A DNA stretch of 64,000 nucleotides, from positions 1,426,001 through 1,490,000 of the forward strand of contig NZ_AP022614.1 of the NCBI RefSeq assembly GCF_010730575.1. Direction: 5' to 3'. The notes beneath the pieces were generated by a model. It did no database searches and was not told the DNA's origin. It was given only the letters and a program-made list of their open reading frames with translations. The translations under genes were made by a program, and so were the position numbers. Origin of the DNA: Mycobacterium parmense (GTDB taxonomy: Bacteria; Actinomycetota; Actinomycetes; Mycobacteriales; Mycobacteriaceae). Positions 1-9,028 of this stretch are shown here, in pieces (position 1 is the first letter of the stretch; each line of letters opens with the position of its first letter).

Positions 1-1551
<1,551 letters not shown>

Positions 1552-1568
1552 CCGCCTTCGCACGGGGT

Positions 1569-1627
1569 CACTGCTGCGCCTGACTGTCGTCGGGCGCAGC
1601 AGTGCGTCGGGGCCTCGACAAGGCCCC
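1569..1627. terminator. Tandem hairpins between convergent genes
   Basis: Two GC-rich stem-loops follow fbpB. The first has a 12-bp perfect stem (CACTGCTGCGCC at 1569-1580 with its complement at 1593-1604, 12-nt loop). The second has a 6-bp stem (GGGGCC at 1609-1614 with GGCCCC at 1622-1627). Neither has a U-tract, as is usual for mycobacterial terminators. They sit between the fbpB stop and the end of a converging gene, so they could serve both strands. Confidence 0.7.
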
Positions 1628-1628
1628 G

Positions 1629-2279
1629 TCAGCCCGCTTTCGTGATCCGGTCGGTCACGTCGATCCACGTCGTGTCGGCGCGGTGATCGTTCATGTTCCG
1701 GCACTGACCATAGATCCGCGCCACCCCGAGGCCGGGATCGTCGTCGCGGCGATAGATCGTCACCGTGACGCCGTTGCGCGTCAGCGTGCTGGCCAAAGCG
1801 TGATTGTTGGGCGCGAGCCCCTCGGTCCAGCCATGGGTGTGCAACGTCGACGCGATCGTCTCGAAATAGCTGTCGGCGTGTGCGTCGGCCGCGAGCGTGA
1901 AGGTGAGATACACCGCTCCCTGATAGGGCGGGTTTTCCCGGTCTCTGCAGGACATCAGCAGGTAGCCGGCCGACTGGGTCTTCAGGCCGGTCAGCGAGAC
2001 GATCTGTCTGGCCGAGTCGATCACTTGGGCGGCCGACTGTTCGTCGGTGACGGGATCGACGGGATGGTCGAGGACGTCCGAGGGCGTCGAATGCAGCCGG
2101 CCCACCAGCAGGAAGGCCCCCGCCAGCATCAGCGGACCGGCGAGCGCCGCGCCCAGTAGGGCCCGGAACTCCCTGCTGCGCCGCCAGTCTCCGCCCGCGC
2201 CGGGACGGGGTTTGTCGGCACTCCCGACGTTTCGGGGCGCGGGCACGTCAGGCCAACTCCACGACACAATGATGGGCAT
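1629..2279 (-). CDS. Membrane-anchored hypothetical protein
   Basis: Product of about 216 residues that I cannot assign to a named family. It has a proline- and charge-rich cytoplasmic N-terminus (about 1-37), one membrane segment (about 38-58, ALLGAALAGPLMLAGAFLLV) and an extracytoplasmic domain with two cysteines (in YLLMSCRDRENPP and IYGQCRNMNDH) that could pair. This is the layout of many mycobacterial type II membrane or secreted proteins. The ATG at 2279 lies inside the start region of the divergent chorismate mutase, so the two reading frames overlap at their 5' ends unless one of them starts further in. An internal GTG remains possible. Function unknown. Confidence 0.65.
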   Translation of the reverse strand: MPIIVSWSWPDVPAPRNVGSADKPRPGAGGDWRRSREFRALLGAALAGPLMLAGAFLLVGRLHSTPSDVLDHPVDPVTDEQSAAQVIDSARQIVSLTGLKTQSAGYLLMSCRDRENPPYQGAVYLTFTLAADAHADSYFETIASTLHTHGWTEGLAPNNHALASTLTRNGVTVTIYRRDDDPGLGVARIYGQCRNMNDHRADTTWIDVTDRITKAG

Positions 2280-2868
2280 GGTCCGCGACCGCTGTCGACC
2301 ACGCCGCCGAATCGTCTTGGTCTCGTGGTGCGGGCTGCTCGGTGCCCTGGTCGTCGCGACGGCGGCACCGGCGCCAGGCGACGCCGGCAACCCACTGACG
2401 GCCCTGGTCGACGCCGCCGCACAGCGGTTGCAGGTGGCCGAGGCGGTGGCCGCCTTCAAATGGACGACGCACGCCGCCATCGAGGACCCGGCTCGGGTCG
2501 ATCAGGAACTGTCCGCACTGGGCGCCGACGCCGCCGAGCGCCATGCCGACCCGGCCTACGTGACCCGGGTTTTCTCCGATCAGATCGACGCCACCGAGGC
2601 CATCGAATACCGGCGGTTCGCGGACTGGAAGCTGGATCCCGCCACGGCGCCCGTCATGAGTGCCGCGGACCTGTCGGCATCGCGGTCGGACATCGACGGT
2701 CTGAACCAGACCATGCTGGCGCAGATCGTGACCGGCTGGGACGCGTTGCATTCGCCCGGTTGCCCGTCTCTGCTGGCCGCCGCCACGCGCGCGGTGACCC
2801 GGGCCCGGCAGCTCGACGACCTTTATCAGCGGGCGCTTTCGTTGGCAACGCGCTCATATTGCCAGTGA
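2269..2868 (+). CDS. Secreted chorismate mutase (AroQ-gamma type)
   Basis: Converts chorismate to prephenate outside the cytoplasm, as described for M. tuberculosis Rv1885c. The product is about 199 residues. It has a short basic n-region and a hydrophobic signal segment ([15 protein letters not shown]), then an all-helical AroQ-gamma domain with family motifs [34 protein letters not shown] and RFADWKL. Two cysteines near the C-terminus (SPGCPSL and the terminal SYCQ) match the disulfide of the secreted enzyme. Start choice is uncertain among ATGs at 2269, 2272 and 2278, with no clear RBS. It sits between fbpB and rpfC, as in M. tuberculosis, among secreted proteins. Confidence 0.92.
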   Translation: MMGMVRDRCRPRRRIVLVSWCGLLGALVVATAAPAPGDAGNPLTALVDAAAQRLQVAEAVAAFKWTTHAAIEDPARVDQELSALGADAAERHADPAYVTRVFSDQIDATEAIEYRRFADWKLDPATAPVMSAADLSASRSDIDGLNQTMLAQIVTGWDALHSPGCPSLLAAATRAVTRARQLDDLYQRALSLATRSYCQ

Positions 2869-3001
2869 TAATTTAATTTTTCCTCATCAATTCCTAACAT
2901 CTGACTTTCCTGCGCATAAGCCGATTTCCGCAGATAGACAGCCAATCTCGCGCCATTTTCAAATGGGTAACGCTTTGGACACGCGCGCCGAAATTCCTGC
3001 C

Positions 3002-3421
3002 ATGAGAAAAATCTGCAAGCCTCTCGTCACGTCAGTGATGGCCGGCGGGTTAGTTGCAGCCTCATTGACTTCGTCGGCTGGCGCGGCCCACGCGGCCCCG
3101 GCCCCGGTGGGCCCGAACTGGGATGCGATCGCGCAATGCGAGTCCGGCGGCAACTGGCACGCCAACACCGGCAACGGTGAATACGGTGGACTGCAGTTCA
3201 AGCCGGGCACCTGGGCCCGGTACGGCGGTGTCGGCAATCCCGCGGACGCCTCCCGGGAGGAGCAAATCGCCGTGGCCAATCGCCTTTTCGCCGATGAGGG
3301 AGTCGAGCCGTGGCCGAAGTGCGGCGCCGAATCCGGCCTCCCGATCGCCTGGTACTCGCACCCCGCCCAGGGCATCAAGCAGATCATCAACGGGCTCATC
3401 CAGGCGGCCGTCCCGCACTGA
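3002..3421 (+). CDS. rpfC: Resuscitation-promoting factor, RpfC type
   Basis: Secreted lytic transglycosylase-like enzyme that cleaves peptidoglycan and helps dormant cells resume growth. From the ATG at 3002 the product is 139 residues: a signal peptide ([16 protein letters not shown] onward, cleaved near AAHAAP), then a compact Rpf domain beginning [14 protein letters not shown], which holds the catalytic Glu and the first of two conserved cysteines (the second in WPKCGAESG). There is no extra LysM or G5 domain, as expected for RpfC. An in-frame ATG at 2963 is an alternative start; neither has a strong RBS. The 133 bp before it are unusually AT-rich and probably carry the promoter. Corresponds to Rv1884c. 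Confidence 0.93.
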   Translation: MRKICKPLVTSVMAGGLVAASLTSSAGAAHAAPAPVGPNWDAIAQCESGGNWHANTGNGEYGGLQFKPGTWARYGGVGNPADASREEQIAVANRLFADEGVEPWPKCGAESGLPIAWYSHPAQGIKQIINGLIQAAVPH

Positions 3422-3487
3422 CGGGCGACCGCGTCGAACATCCGTCGGGCTCTAGGTCCTGACACCAAGCTGTGTTTGGATCAGCCC

Positions 3488-3943
3488 ATGGAAGGTTCGG
3501 CAACCGTTCATATGGCGGCGCCCGCGGCCAAGATCTGGGATCTGATCGCCGACGTGCGCAACACCCCGCGTTTCTCACCGGAAGTGTTCGAGTCCGAGTG
3601 GCTCGGTGACGCCGCAGGTCCCGCCGTGGGAGCGAGGTTTCGCGGTCACGTCCGGCGCAACGAGATCGGGCCCGTGTACTGGACGACGTGCGAGGTGACC
3701 GCGTGCGAACCCGGCCGCGAATTCGGCTTCACGGTGCTCCTCGGCGACCGGGCGGTGAACAACTGGCACTACCGCCTGGCGCCCAGCGGCGGCGGCACCG
3801 ACGTGACCGAGTCCTTCCGCCTGAGCCCGGCGCCCTGGCTGGGGCTGTACTGGTTGTTCGGCGGCTTCCTGCGTCAGCGCCGCAATGTCCGCGACATGAC
3901 CAAGACGCTCAACCGCATCAAAGACGTGGTCGAGGCGGGCTGA
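3488..3943 (+). CDS. SRPBCC (polyketide cyclase/START-like) protein
   Basis: Small protein of 151 residues with the SRPBCC lipid- or ligand-binding fold. It opens with the family pattern (EGSATVHMAAPAAKIWDLIADV), followed by strand-rich sequence around a pocket and the C-terminal long helix that closes it (MTKTLNRIKDVVEAG). No catalytic residues can be named. I chose the ATG at 3488; a TTG four codons upstream is also in frame. The stop codon directly abuts the start of the next gene (SDR), and lppE follows after a 4-bp gap, so these three probably form one transcript. Corresponds by order to Rv1883c. Ligand unknown. Confidence 0.85.
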   Translation: MEGSATVHMAAPAAKIWDLIADVRNTPRFSPEVFESEWLGDAAGPAVGARFRGHVRRNEIGPVYWTTCEVTACEPGREFGFTVLLGDRAVNNWHYRLAPSGGGTDVTESFRLSPAPWLGLYWLFGGFLRQRRNVRDMTKTLNRIKDVVEAG

Positions 3944-4786
3944 GTGCAATCGGTCTTCATCACCGGCGCGGGCAGCGGCATGGGGCGCGAGGGTGCAAAG
4001 CTGTTCCACCGCAACGGCTGGCGGGTGGGCGCGGTGGACCGCCATGACGCCGGCCTGACGACGCTGCGCGACGAACTCGGCGCCGACCGGTTGTGGAACC
4101 GCGCCGTCGACGTCACGGACAAGGCGGCCCTCGACGGCGCACTGGCCGATTTCTGCGGCGGCAACCCTGGCGGCGGGCTGGACATGATGTGGAACAACGC
4201 CGGCATCGGGGAATCGGGATTCTTCGAAGACGTGCCGTACGACGCGGCGATGCGCGTCGTCGAGGTGAATTTCAAGGCCGTGCTCACCGGCGCCTACGGC
4301 GCTCTCCCCTACCTCAAACGGGCGCCCGGAAGCCTCATGTTCTCGACGTCGTCGTCTTCGGCGACGTACGGCATGCCGCGCATCGCCGTGTACTCGGCCA
4401 CCAAGCACGCGGTCAAGGGCCTGACCGAGGCGCTCAGCGTGGAATGGCAACGCCACGGCGTGCGGGTAGCCGACGTGCTGCCCGGCCTGATCGACACCGC
4501 CATCCTGACGACCACGCCCAACCACTCCGGCGACGCCCCGGCGGCGCCGATGAGTGCGGAGGACCTCCGGGCGGGCGCACCCAAGAAGGGCATGTTCCGG
4601 CTGATGCCCGCGACCGCGGTGGCCGAAACCGCATGGCAGGCTTACCACCATCCGACGCGCCTGCACTGGTATGTCCCCGGGAGCGTCCGGCTGATCGATG
4701 TCCTCAAGGGCCTGCGCCCGGAGTTCGTGCGGGGTCGCATCCGCAAGTCCCTGCCCGCGCTGATGCCCGAACAGGCAAGGGGGTGA
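3944..4786 (+). CDS. Short-chain dehydrogenase/reductase
   Basis: Classical SDR oxidoreductase of 280 residues. The Rossmann glycine motif is TGAGSGMGREG at about residues 7-17, the structural NNAG motif is present, and the catalytic Tyr-Lys pair appears as YSATK with an upstream Ser stretch (MFSTSSSSATYG). A cofactor-binding region and a substrate loop follow. It starts with GTG immediately after the preceding stop codon, so it is probably translationally coupled to the SRPBCC protein. The C-terminal extension (VRLIDVLKGLRPEFVRGRIR) resembles mycobacterial SDRs thought to act on lipid or steroid-like substrates, but the substrate cannot be read from sequence. Corresponds to Rv1882c. Confidence 0.9.
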   Translation: MQSVFITGAGSGMGREGAKLFHRNGWRVGAVDRHDAGLTTLRDELGADRLWNRAVDVTDKAALDGALADFCGGNPGGGLDMMWNNAGIGESGFFEDVPYDAAMRVVEVNFKAVLTGAYGALPYLKRAPGSLMFSTSSSSATYGMPRIAVYSATKHAVKGLTEALSVEWQRHGVRVADVLPGLIDTAILTTTPNHSGDAPAAPMSAEDLRAGAPKKGMFRLMPATAVAETAWQAYHHPTRLHWYVPGSVRLIDVLKGLRPEFVRGRIRKSLPALMPEQARG

Positions 4787-4790
4787 ACGA

Positions 4791-5204
4791 GTGCGCAGTC
4801 GAGTGCTCCCCGTCGCCCTTGTCCTGATCGCCGCCGCCGCGGGTTGCGGGCAACCGCAGACAATGTCCCGCAAATCCGCACGCCTGACCATCGACGGCAC
4901 CACCCACACGACGCGTGCACCCTCGTGCAGCCAGGAGCAGTCGTACCGGACCATCGACATCCGTGACCACGACGGCCAGGTCGAGGCGGTGGTGCTGCTC
5001 AGCGGCTACCGGGCGATGCCGCAATGGGTGAAGATCCGCAACATCGACGGGTTCACCGGCAGCTTCTGGCAGGGCGGCGTGGGCGACGCCCACGCCGACG
5101 TCACCAACGACGCCTACACGATCGCCGGCAGCGCCTACGGCATCAGCAGCAGCAATCCCGACAAGGTGATCACCACCGACTTCAAGATCACCGCCGAGTG
5201 CTGA
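4791..5204 (+). CDS. lppE: Lipoprotein LppE
   Basis: Exported lipoprotein of 137 residues. The N-terminus MRSRVLPVALVLIAAAAGCG is a type II signal peptide whose lipobox (AAAGC) places the lipidated Cys at residue 19. The mature part is a single small domain with two further cysteines (APSCSQ and the terminal TAEC), resembling the LpqH/LppE family of 19-kDa-type mycobacterial lipoproteins. The GTG at 4791 is supported by an upstream AAGGGGG. It is the third gene of a tight run after the SRPBCC and SDR genes. Corresponds to Rv1881c. Function of the family is not well defined. Confidence 0.85.
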   Translation: MRSRVLPVALVLIAAAAGCGQPQTMSRKSARLTIDGTTHTTRAPSCSQEQSYRTIDIRDHDGQVEAVVLLSGYRAMPQWVKIRNIDGFTGSFWQGGVGDAHADVTNDAYTIAGSAYGISSSNPDKVITTDFKITAEC

Positions 5205-5256
5205 CACCCGCGGCCGCGGCCTACGCTTGGTGACAACTCACCCCTGGGGAGGTTCG

Positions 5257-6582
5257 GTGAAAGAACGACTGCACTGGCTTGCGATGCACGGGTTCATTCG
5301 TGGCGTCGCGGCCGTCGGGGCGCGGCGCGGGGACATGCAGTCCCGGCTGATCGCCGATCGGAGGGTGGCCGCCGACCCGGTGCCGTTCTACGAGCAGCTG
5401 CGGGCCCAGGGCACCCTGGTGAAGGGCCGCGTCAACTACCTGACCACCGACCACTCGCTGGCCCACGAGCTGCTCCGGTCCGAGGACTTCCGCGTGGTCA
5501 ACATGGGCTCGAACCTGCCGGCGCCGCTGCGCTGGCTGGAGCAACGCACGCGCGACAACCTGCTGCACCCGCTGCGTGCGCCGTCGCTGCTCGCCGTCGA
5601 ACCGCCGGATCACACCCGCTACCGCAAGACCGTGTCGGCGGTGTTCACGCCCCGCGCCGTCGCCGCACTGCGCGACCGGGTGAAGCACACCGCGGATGAG
5701 CTGCTGGATCAGTTGGCGGGCCAGGCCGGAGTCGTCGACGTCGTCGGGCGGTACTGCTCGCAACTTCCCGTCGCGATCATCAGCGACATCCTGGGGGTGC
5801 CCGAGCAGGACCGGCCCCGGGTCCTGGAGTTCGGCGAGCTGGCCGCCCCGAGCCTGGACATCGGGCTGCCGTGGCGGCAGTACCGCACCGTCCAGGAAGG
5901 CATCGAGGGGTTCAACTTCTGGCTGGCCGACCACCTGCGCCAGCTGCGGCAGGACCCCAGCGACGACAGCCTGATGAGTCAGCTCATTCGGACGGCCGAA
6001 AGTGGTTCTGCCGAAACACGTCTCGACGATGTTGAACTCCACGCGATCGCCGGCCTGGTGCTGGCGGCGGGATTCGAGACCACGGTCAACCTGCTGGGCA
6101 ACGGGATTCGCATGTTGCTGGACTGCCCGGAGCATCTGGACACGCTGCGCCGGCGTCCCGACTTGTGGCCCAACGCGGTAGAGGAGATCCTGCGGCTGGA
6201 CTCGCCGGTGCAGTTGACCGCGCGGGTGGCCCGAAAGGACGTCGAGGTGGCGGGCATGACGATCGCCCGTGGCGATTTGGTGGTGGTGTATCTGGCCGCC
6301 GCCAACCGGGACCCGTCGGTATTCCCCGACCCGCACCGCTTCGACATCGAAAGGCCCAACGCCGGAAAGCATCTCGCGTTCTCCGGGGGCCGGCATTTCT
6401 GCCTGGGGGCCGCCCTCGCGCGCGCCGAGGGCGAGGTGGGGCTACGCACTTTCTTCGACCGTTTCCCCGGCGCGCGAGCCGCGGGCACCGGAAGCAGGCG
6501 GGACACGCGGGTGTTGCGGGGCTGGTCGTCGCTGCCGGTGGTGCTGGGGCCGGCGCGGTCGATGGCCCGGGTCGACGGCTGA
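5257..6582 (+). CDS. cyp140: Cytochrome P450, CYP140 type
   Basis: Heme monooxygenase of 441 residues. The P450 signatures are all visible: the I-helix oxygen-activation motif (AGFETT within LVLAAGFETTVN), the ExxR motif (EEILR), and the heme-binding loop FSGGRHFCLG with the axial Cys. I chose the GTG at 5257 because a strong GGGGAGG lies 4 bp upstream; a TTG at 5227 and a GTG at 5230 are in frame but lack an RBS. By order and sequence it corresponds to Rv1880c (CYP140). The substrate is not known from sequence. It ends one base before the stop of a small convergent gene. Confidence 0.93.
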   Translation: MKERLHWLAMHGFIRGVAAVGARRGDMQSRLIADRRVAADPVPFYEQLRAQGTLVKGRVNYLTTDHSLAHELLRSEDFRVVNMGSNLPAPLRWLEQRTRDNLLHPLRAPSLLAVEPPDHTRYRKTVSAVFTPRAVAALRDRVKHTADELLDQLAGQAGVVDVVGRYCSQLPVAIISDILGVPEQDRPRVLEFGELAAPSLDIGLPWRQYRTVQEGIEGFNFWLADHLRQLRQDPSDDSLMSQLIRTAESGSAETRLDDVELHAIAGLVLAAGFETTVNLLGNGIRMLLDCPEHLDTLRRRPDLWPNAVEEILRLDSPVQLTARVARKDVEVAGMTIARGDLVVVYLAAANRDPSVFPDPHRFDIERPNAGKHLAFSGGRHFCLGAALARAEGEVGLRTFFDRFPGARAAGTGSRRDTRVLRGWSSLPVVLGPARSMARVDG

Positions 6583-6583
6583 A

Positions 6584-6787
6584 CTAGTGCTTGCGCCTGT
6601 ACGGCAGGCCGGGACCCCGGTTGCGCTTCTTGCCGGTGGACGAACAGGCCGCGCTGACCGCGGCGGTCGCGGACAGGCCCAGTAACGCCAGCCGCCGCAT
6701 GGCTTGGCGGCGGGTCAGCAGGACGTGATGGTCTGCGGCCTGGTCGGGGGTGGGGCGCTGCGACGGTGCCACGTTGAAAGTATGCAC
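6584..6787 (-). CDS. Mini Tat-type lipoprotein or truncated exported protein
   Basis: Candidate gene of 67 residues from the GTG at 6787 (an internal GTG at 6772 would give 62). Almost all of it is an export signal: a twin-arginine-containing n-region (LLTRRQAMRRLALLG), a hydrophobic h-region and a lipobox-like VSAAC, followed by only about 19 basic residues ending GPGLPYRRKH. It could be a genuinely tiny lipoprotein or the remnant of a larger Tat substrate. It converges on cyp140 and diverges from the next gene, sharing a short intergenic region with it. No family recognised. Confidence 0.45.
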   Translation of the reverse strand: MHTFNVAPSQRPTPDQAADHHVLLTRRQAMRRLALLGLSATAAVSAACSSTGKKRNRGPGLPYRRKH

Positions 6788-6836
6788 AGCGAAGCCGTGG
6801 TTGACACCTGCGACGCAACCGAGTTTATTTGCCGCT

Positions 6837-7295
6837 ATGACAGAGGTCTCTGAGGTCGCGGTCGAGGACGTCGTACTCGGGCTGTGGCAGGCACTCTCGC
6901 GGCGGGACTGGGACGCCGTCAAGACCTTCCTGGCCGACGACTGCCTGTACGTCGACATGCCGGTGCCCGCGTTGTCGGCGCGCGGCCCGGACGACATCGT
7001 CAAACGCCTCAAGATGGGTCTCGAGCCGCTCGCGGGCTACCAGAACCACCAAGGGGTGCTGGTGTCCAACGGCTCCGATGTCATCTACGAGCATTCGGAG
7101 ACTTGGACGTTCGCCTCGGGCGAGCAGGGCGTGCTCAGGTTCGTCACCGTGCACAAGGTCGACGACGGCGCCATCACCGTGTGGAAAGACTACTGGGACT
7201 TCAACAGCCTGGTCGCCTTCGCGCCCCCGAATCACTTCGAGGCGCTCGCGACCGCGGACACCAGCTGGGTGTTCGACGCGTCAGAGTTGGTCTGA
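6837..7295 (+). CDS. Limonene-epoxide-hydrolase-like / SnoaL-like protein
   Basis: Protein of 152 residues with the NTF2/SnoaL alpha+beta barrel of the limonene-1,2-epoxide hydrolase family. Family landmarks are the N-terminal helix with WDAVKTFLADDC, the YVDMPVP segment where the hydrolases have Y-x-N-M-P (here the Asn is Asp), and the VDDGAITVWKDYWD segment that carries the active-site Asp. The changed Asn makes true epoxide hydrolase activity uncertain. It starts at ATG 6837 and stops 5 bp before the end of the convergent TetR gene. Its setting among a monooxygenase and hydrolases fits a catabolic role, which is inference. Confidence 0.8.
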   Translation: MTEVSEVAVEDVVLGLWQALSRRDWDAVKTFLADDCLYVDMPVPALSARGPDDIVKRLKMGLEPLAGYQNHQGVLVSNGSDVIYEHSETWTFASGEQGVLRFVTVHKVDDGAITVWKDYWDFNSLVAFAPPNHFEALATADTSWVFDASELV

Positions 7296-7300
7296 CCGGG

Positions 7301-7972
7301 TCACGACGCGGACCGGCGCCGCGAACGCCGCGCCGACGCGACCTTGCCGACCGATTCCACGGCCCCGGCGAACTGCGGGTAGACGACGGCCGGCCCTACC
7401 CAACGCGCCAGGAACTTGCGCAGAGTCGCTCCCGCCGGGGTGGCCTGGCTGCTGTCGGCCAGGAACGAGATCAGGATTCGCAGGCAGAACTCGGCGAGCC
7501 CGCCAAGCGCTTCTTCGTCGAAACCCGCTGCCCGCCAGTCCACCTCATATCGGTGCAGCATCGAGCGACTGAAGCTCAGCGCTGTGCCGGAGGTCAGCGA
7601 GGGCGCTTTCTCGCCGCGCGACCGCTCGCTCAGCATGAAGCGGATGCGTTCGTCTTGCGACAGGTTCTCGATCACGAACGCCAAGCCTTCGATCACGGCA
7701 GCGACCGCGTCGGTCTCACCTCGTACGTGATTGGCCAGCTGGTCGAGGAAGCCGTCTCCGGAGCGCATGGCGGTGGCGAGCAGCAGCGCCTCGGTCCCGG
7801 GGAAGTACCGGTACACCGTCTGACGGGTGACGCCGAGCAACCGCGCGACATCGGCGATCCGCAGTGTCGCCCCTGGCTCGGCGATGATCTTGTCGGCCGC
7901 ATCGAGGATCCGGGTGATCGCCTCCTCGTCGGAGGCGGGCGTGTTGCCCGACCAGCCGTGGCGCCGTACCAC
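7301..7972 (-). CDS. TetR-family transcriptional regulator
   Basis: Repressor-type protein of 223 residues. The N-terminal helix-turn-helix is at about residues 36-57 (IADVARLLGVTRQTVYRYFP, the typical TetR recognition helix) and a helical ligand-binding domain follows. The C-terminus is very basic (ASARRSRRRSAS). The start is a GTG at 7972. It lies upstream of, and in the same orientation as, the diiron-like hydrolase's end. It is the only regulator in this cluster, so it is the natural candidate to bind the repeated GACCATAC/GTATGGT motif found before the monooxygenase and between the alpha/beta hydrolase and amidohydrolase genes. That link is inference. Confidence 0.9.
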   Translation of the reverse strand: MVRRHGWSGNTPASDEEAITRILDAADKIIAEPGATLRIADVARLLGVTRQTVYRYFPGTEALLLATAMRSGDGFLDQLANHVRGETDAVAAVIEGLAFVIENLSQDERIRFMLSERSRGEKAPSLTSGTALSFSRSMLHRYEVDWRAAGFDEEALGGLAEFCLRILISFLADSSQATPAGATLRKFLARWVGPAVVYPQFAGAVESVGKVASARRSRRRSAS

Positions 7973-8036
7973 TAGTCGCGCGCCCGTGGGACCTGCATGT
8001 CGCGATCATATCGGCGGCACCTGCCGGTGCGTCTCG

Positions 8037-8960
8037 CTACGGCCCGGCCGCGCCGATCGAATACCAGCGGGCAGCGCTTCTCGGCTCCTGCGCGTAGCGG
8101 TCAAACCATCTGCCGGCGAATTCCGGGAGGCGTTGGCGGGCCGGGTCGTGGCCCGGTGCCTGCGATCGCACCAACCCGACCACCATGTCGAAAATCTCCC
8201 GCCGGGGCACGCCGGCATAGGTGGCCTGTCCCGGCCCGGTCAGCGACCGGGAAGCGGATAACGCGTTGATCAGGGACCGCGGCGACCAGCCGCACGGAAG
8301 GAGTCGGCCGTAGTCGCCGCCGTCGGCTGCGGGCACGTGCTCCTGGAAACCGCGAGAAACGATCGACAGCACTTCGCCGATGTGCCTGAGCACCGCGCCG
8401 ATGGTCCTGACCCGGTACAGGAAGTCGCCGTGCACCGCGTCGTAAACCATCAAGGCCGAGCTGCGATGCTCGATCTCCTCGACGAAATGCCAGAGAAACA
8501 GGGACGCGACGCGCTCGTCGCCCGGCTCGAAGAGCTTGTCCTGATGGTCGAGGAAGACCTTGAAGTAGGGCGTGAAGGTGTTCTCGATGACGGCCGTGTA
8601 GGCCAGCCGCCACGCCAACGGCTTTGTGGCGGTGAGTCGGTCGTAGGACGCGATAACCTGGTCCATCGTCTCGTGCAGCCCGGGCCAACGCCGGGCGAGC
8701 GCACGAAAGTGGCTCATGTGGGCCGCCGAGTGCTGCGCCTCCTGACGTAGGTAGGCGTTGGCCTCTTCGGCTTGTCGCGGGTCGCGCATCAGCGGGATCG
8801 CCTCGCGGGTGGCGTCGACGATGAGTTTCTCGAAGCCGGGCGCGAAGAACGTGATCAGGTTGCACTGCATCGCGAACGCGGGGCGTTGGGGATGCCAGTT
8901 GAACGGCACATCGTCGCCGCCGAGGTCGAAGCGCACCCGACGCACTTGCAGATTCGTCAT
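8037..8960 (-). CDS. Metal-dependent hydrolase-like protein (PF10118 type)
   Basis: Protein of 307 residues with a helical ferritin-like layout. Metal-ligand-like motifs are spread over the chain: EEANAYLRQEAQHSAAH at about 65-81, AVIENTF near 124, and HFVEEIEHRS near 158, a pattern of Glu and His pairs suggesting a dinuclear iron site. This matches a family of predicted metal-dependent hydrolases frequent in mycobacteria and proteobacteria, often next to flavin monooxygenases and TetR regulators. ATG at 8960. It diverges from the Baeyer-Villiger monooxygenase gene across a short region containing an inverted repeat. Substrate unknown. Confidence 0.8.
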   Translation of the reverse strand: MTNLQVRRVRFDLGGDDVPFNWHPQRPAFAMQCNLITFFAPGFEKLIVDATREAIPLMRDPRQAEEANAYLRQEAQHSAAHMSHFRALARRWPGLHETMDQVIASYDRLTATKPLAWRLAYTAVIENTFTPYFKVFLDHQDKLFEPGDERVASLFLWHFVEEIEHRSSALMVYDAVHGDFLYRVRTIGAVLRHIGEVLSIVSRGFQEHVPAADGGDYGRLLPCGWSPRSLINALSASRSLTGPGQATYAGVPRREIFDMVVGLVRSQAPGHDPARQRLPEFAGRWFDRYAQEPRSAARWYSIGAAGP

Positions 8961-8999
8961 CGGCGCCGGGCTCCTCTGGTCACGCGGGTCGGATATTTA

Positions 9000-9028
9000 G
9001 ACCATACGCCTGATCATTTATGTATGGT
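9000..9028. promoter_or_regulatory. Inverted repeat, candidate TetR operator
   Basis: The arms ACCATAC (9001-9007) and GTATGGT (9022-9028) form a perfect 7-bp inverted repeat separated by 14 bp, lying between the divergent diiron-like hydrolase and monooxygenase genes. The right arm with its flank, CATTTATGTATGGT (9015-9028), recurs with one change on the minus strand at 11948-11961. It overlaps the first possible monooxygenase ATG (9020). Sharing between two start regions of one cluster supports an operator. Confidence 0.6.

Noticed and set aside
2869..3001. Riboswitch before rpfC
   Set aside because: A c-di-AMP riboswitch is known before rpfA in mycobacteria, but this short AT-rich leader shows no matching conserved core.
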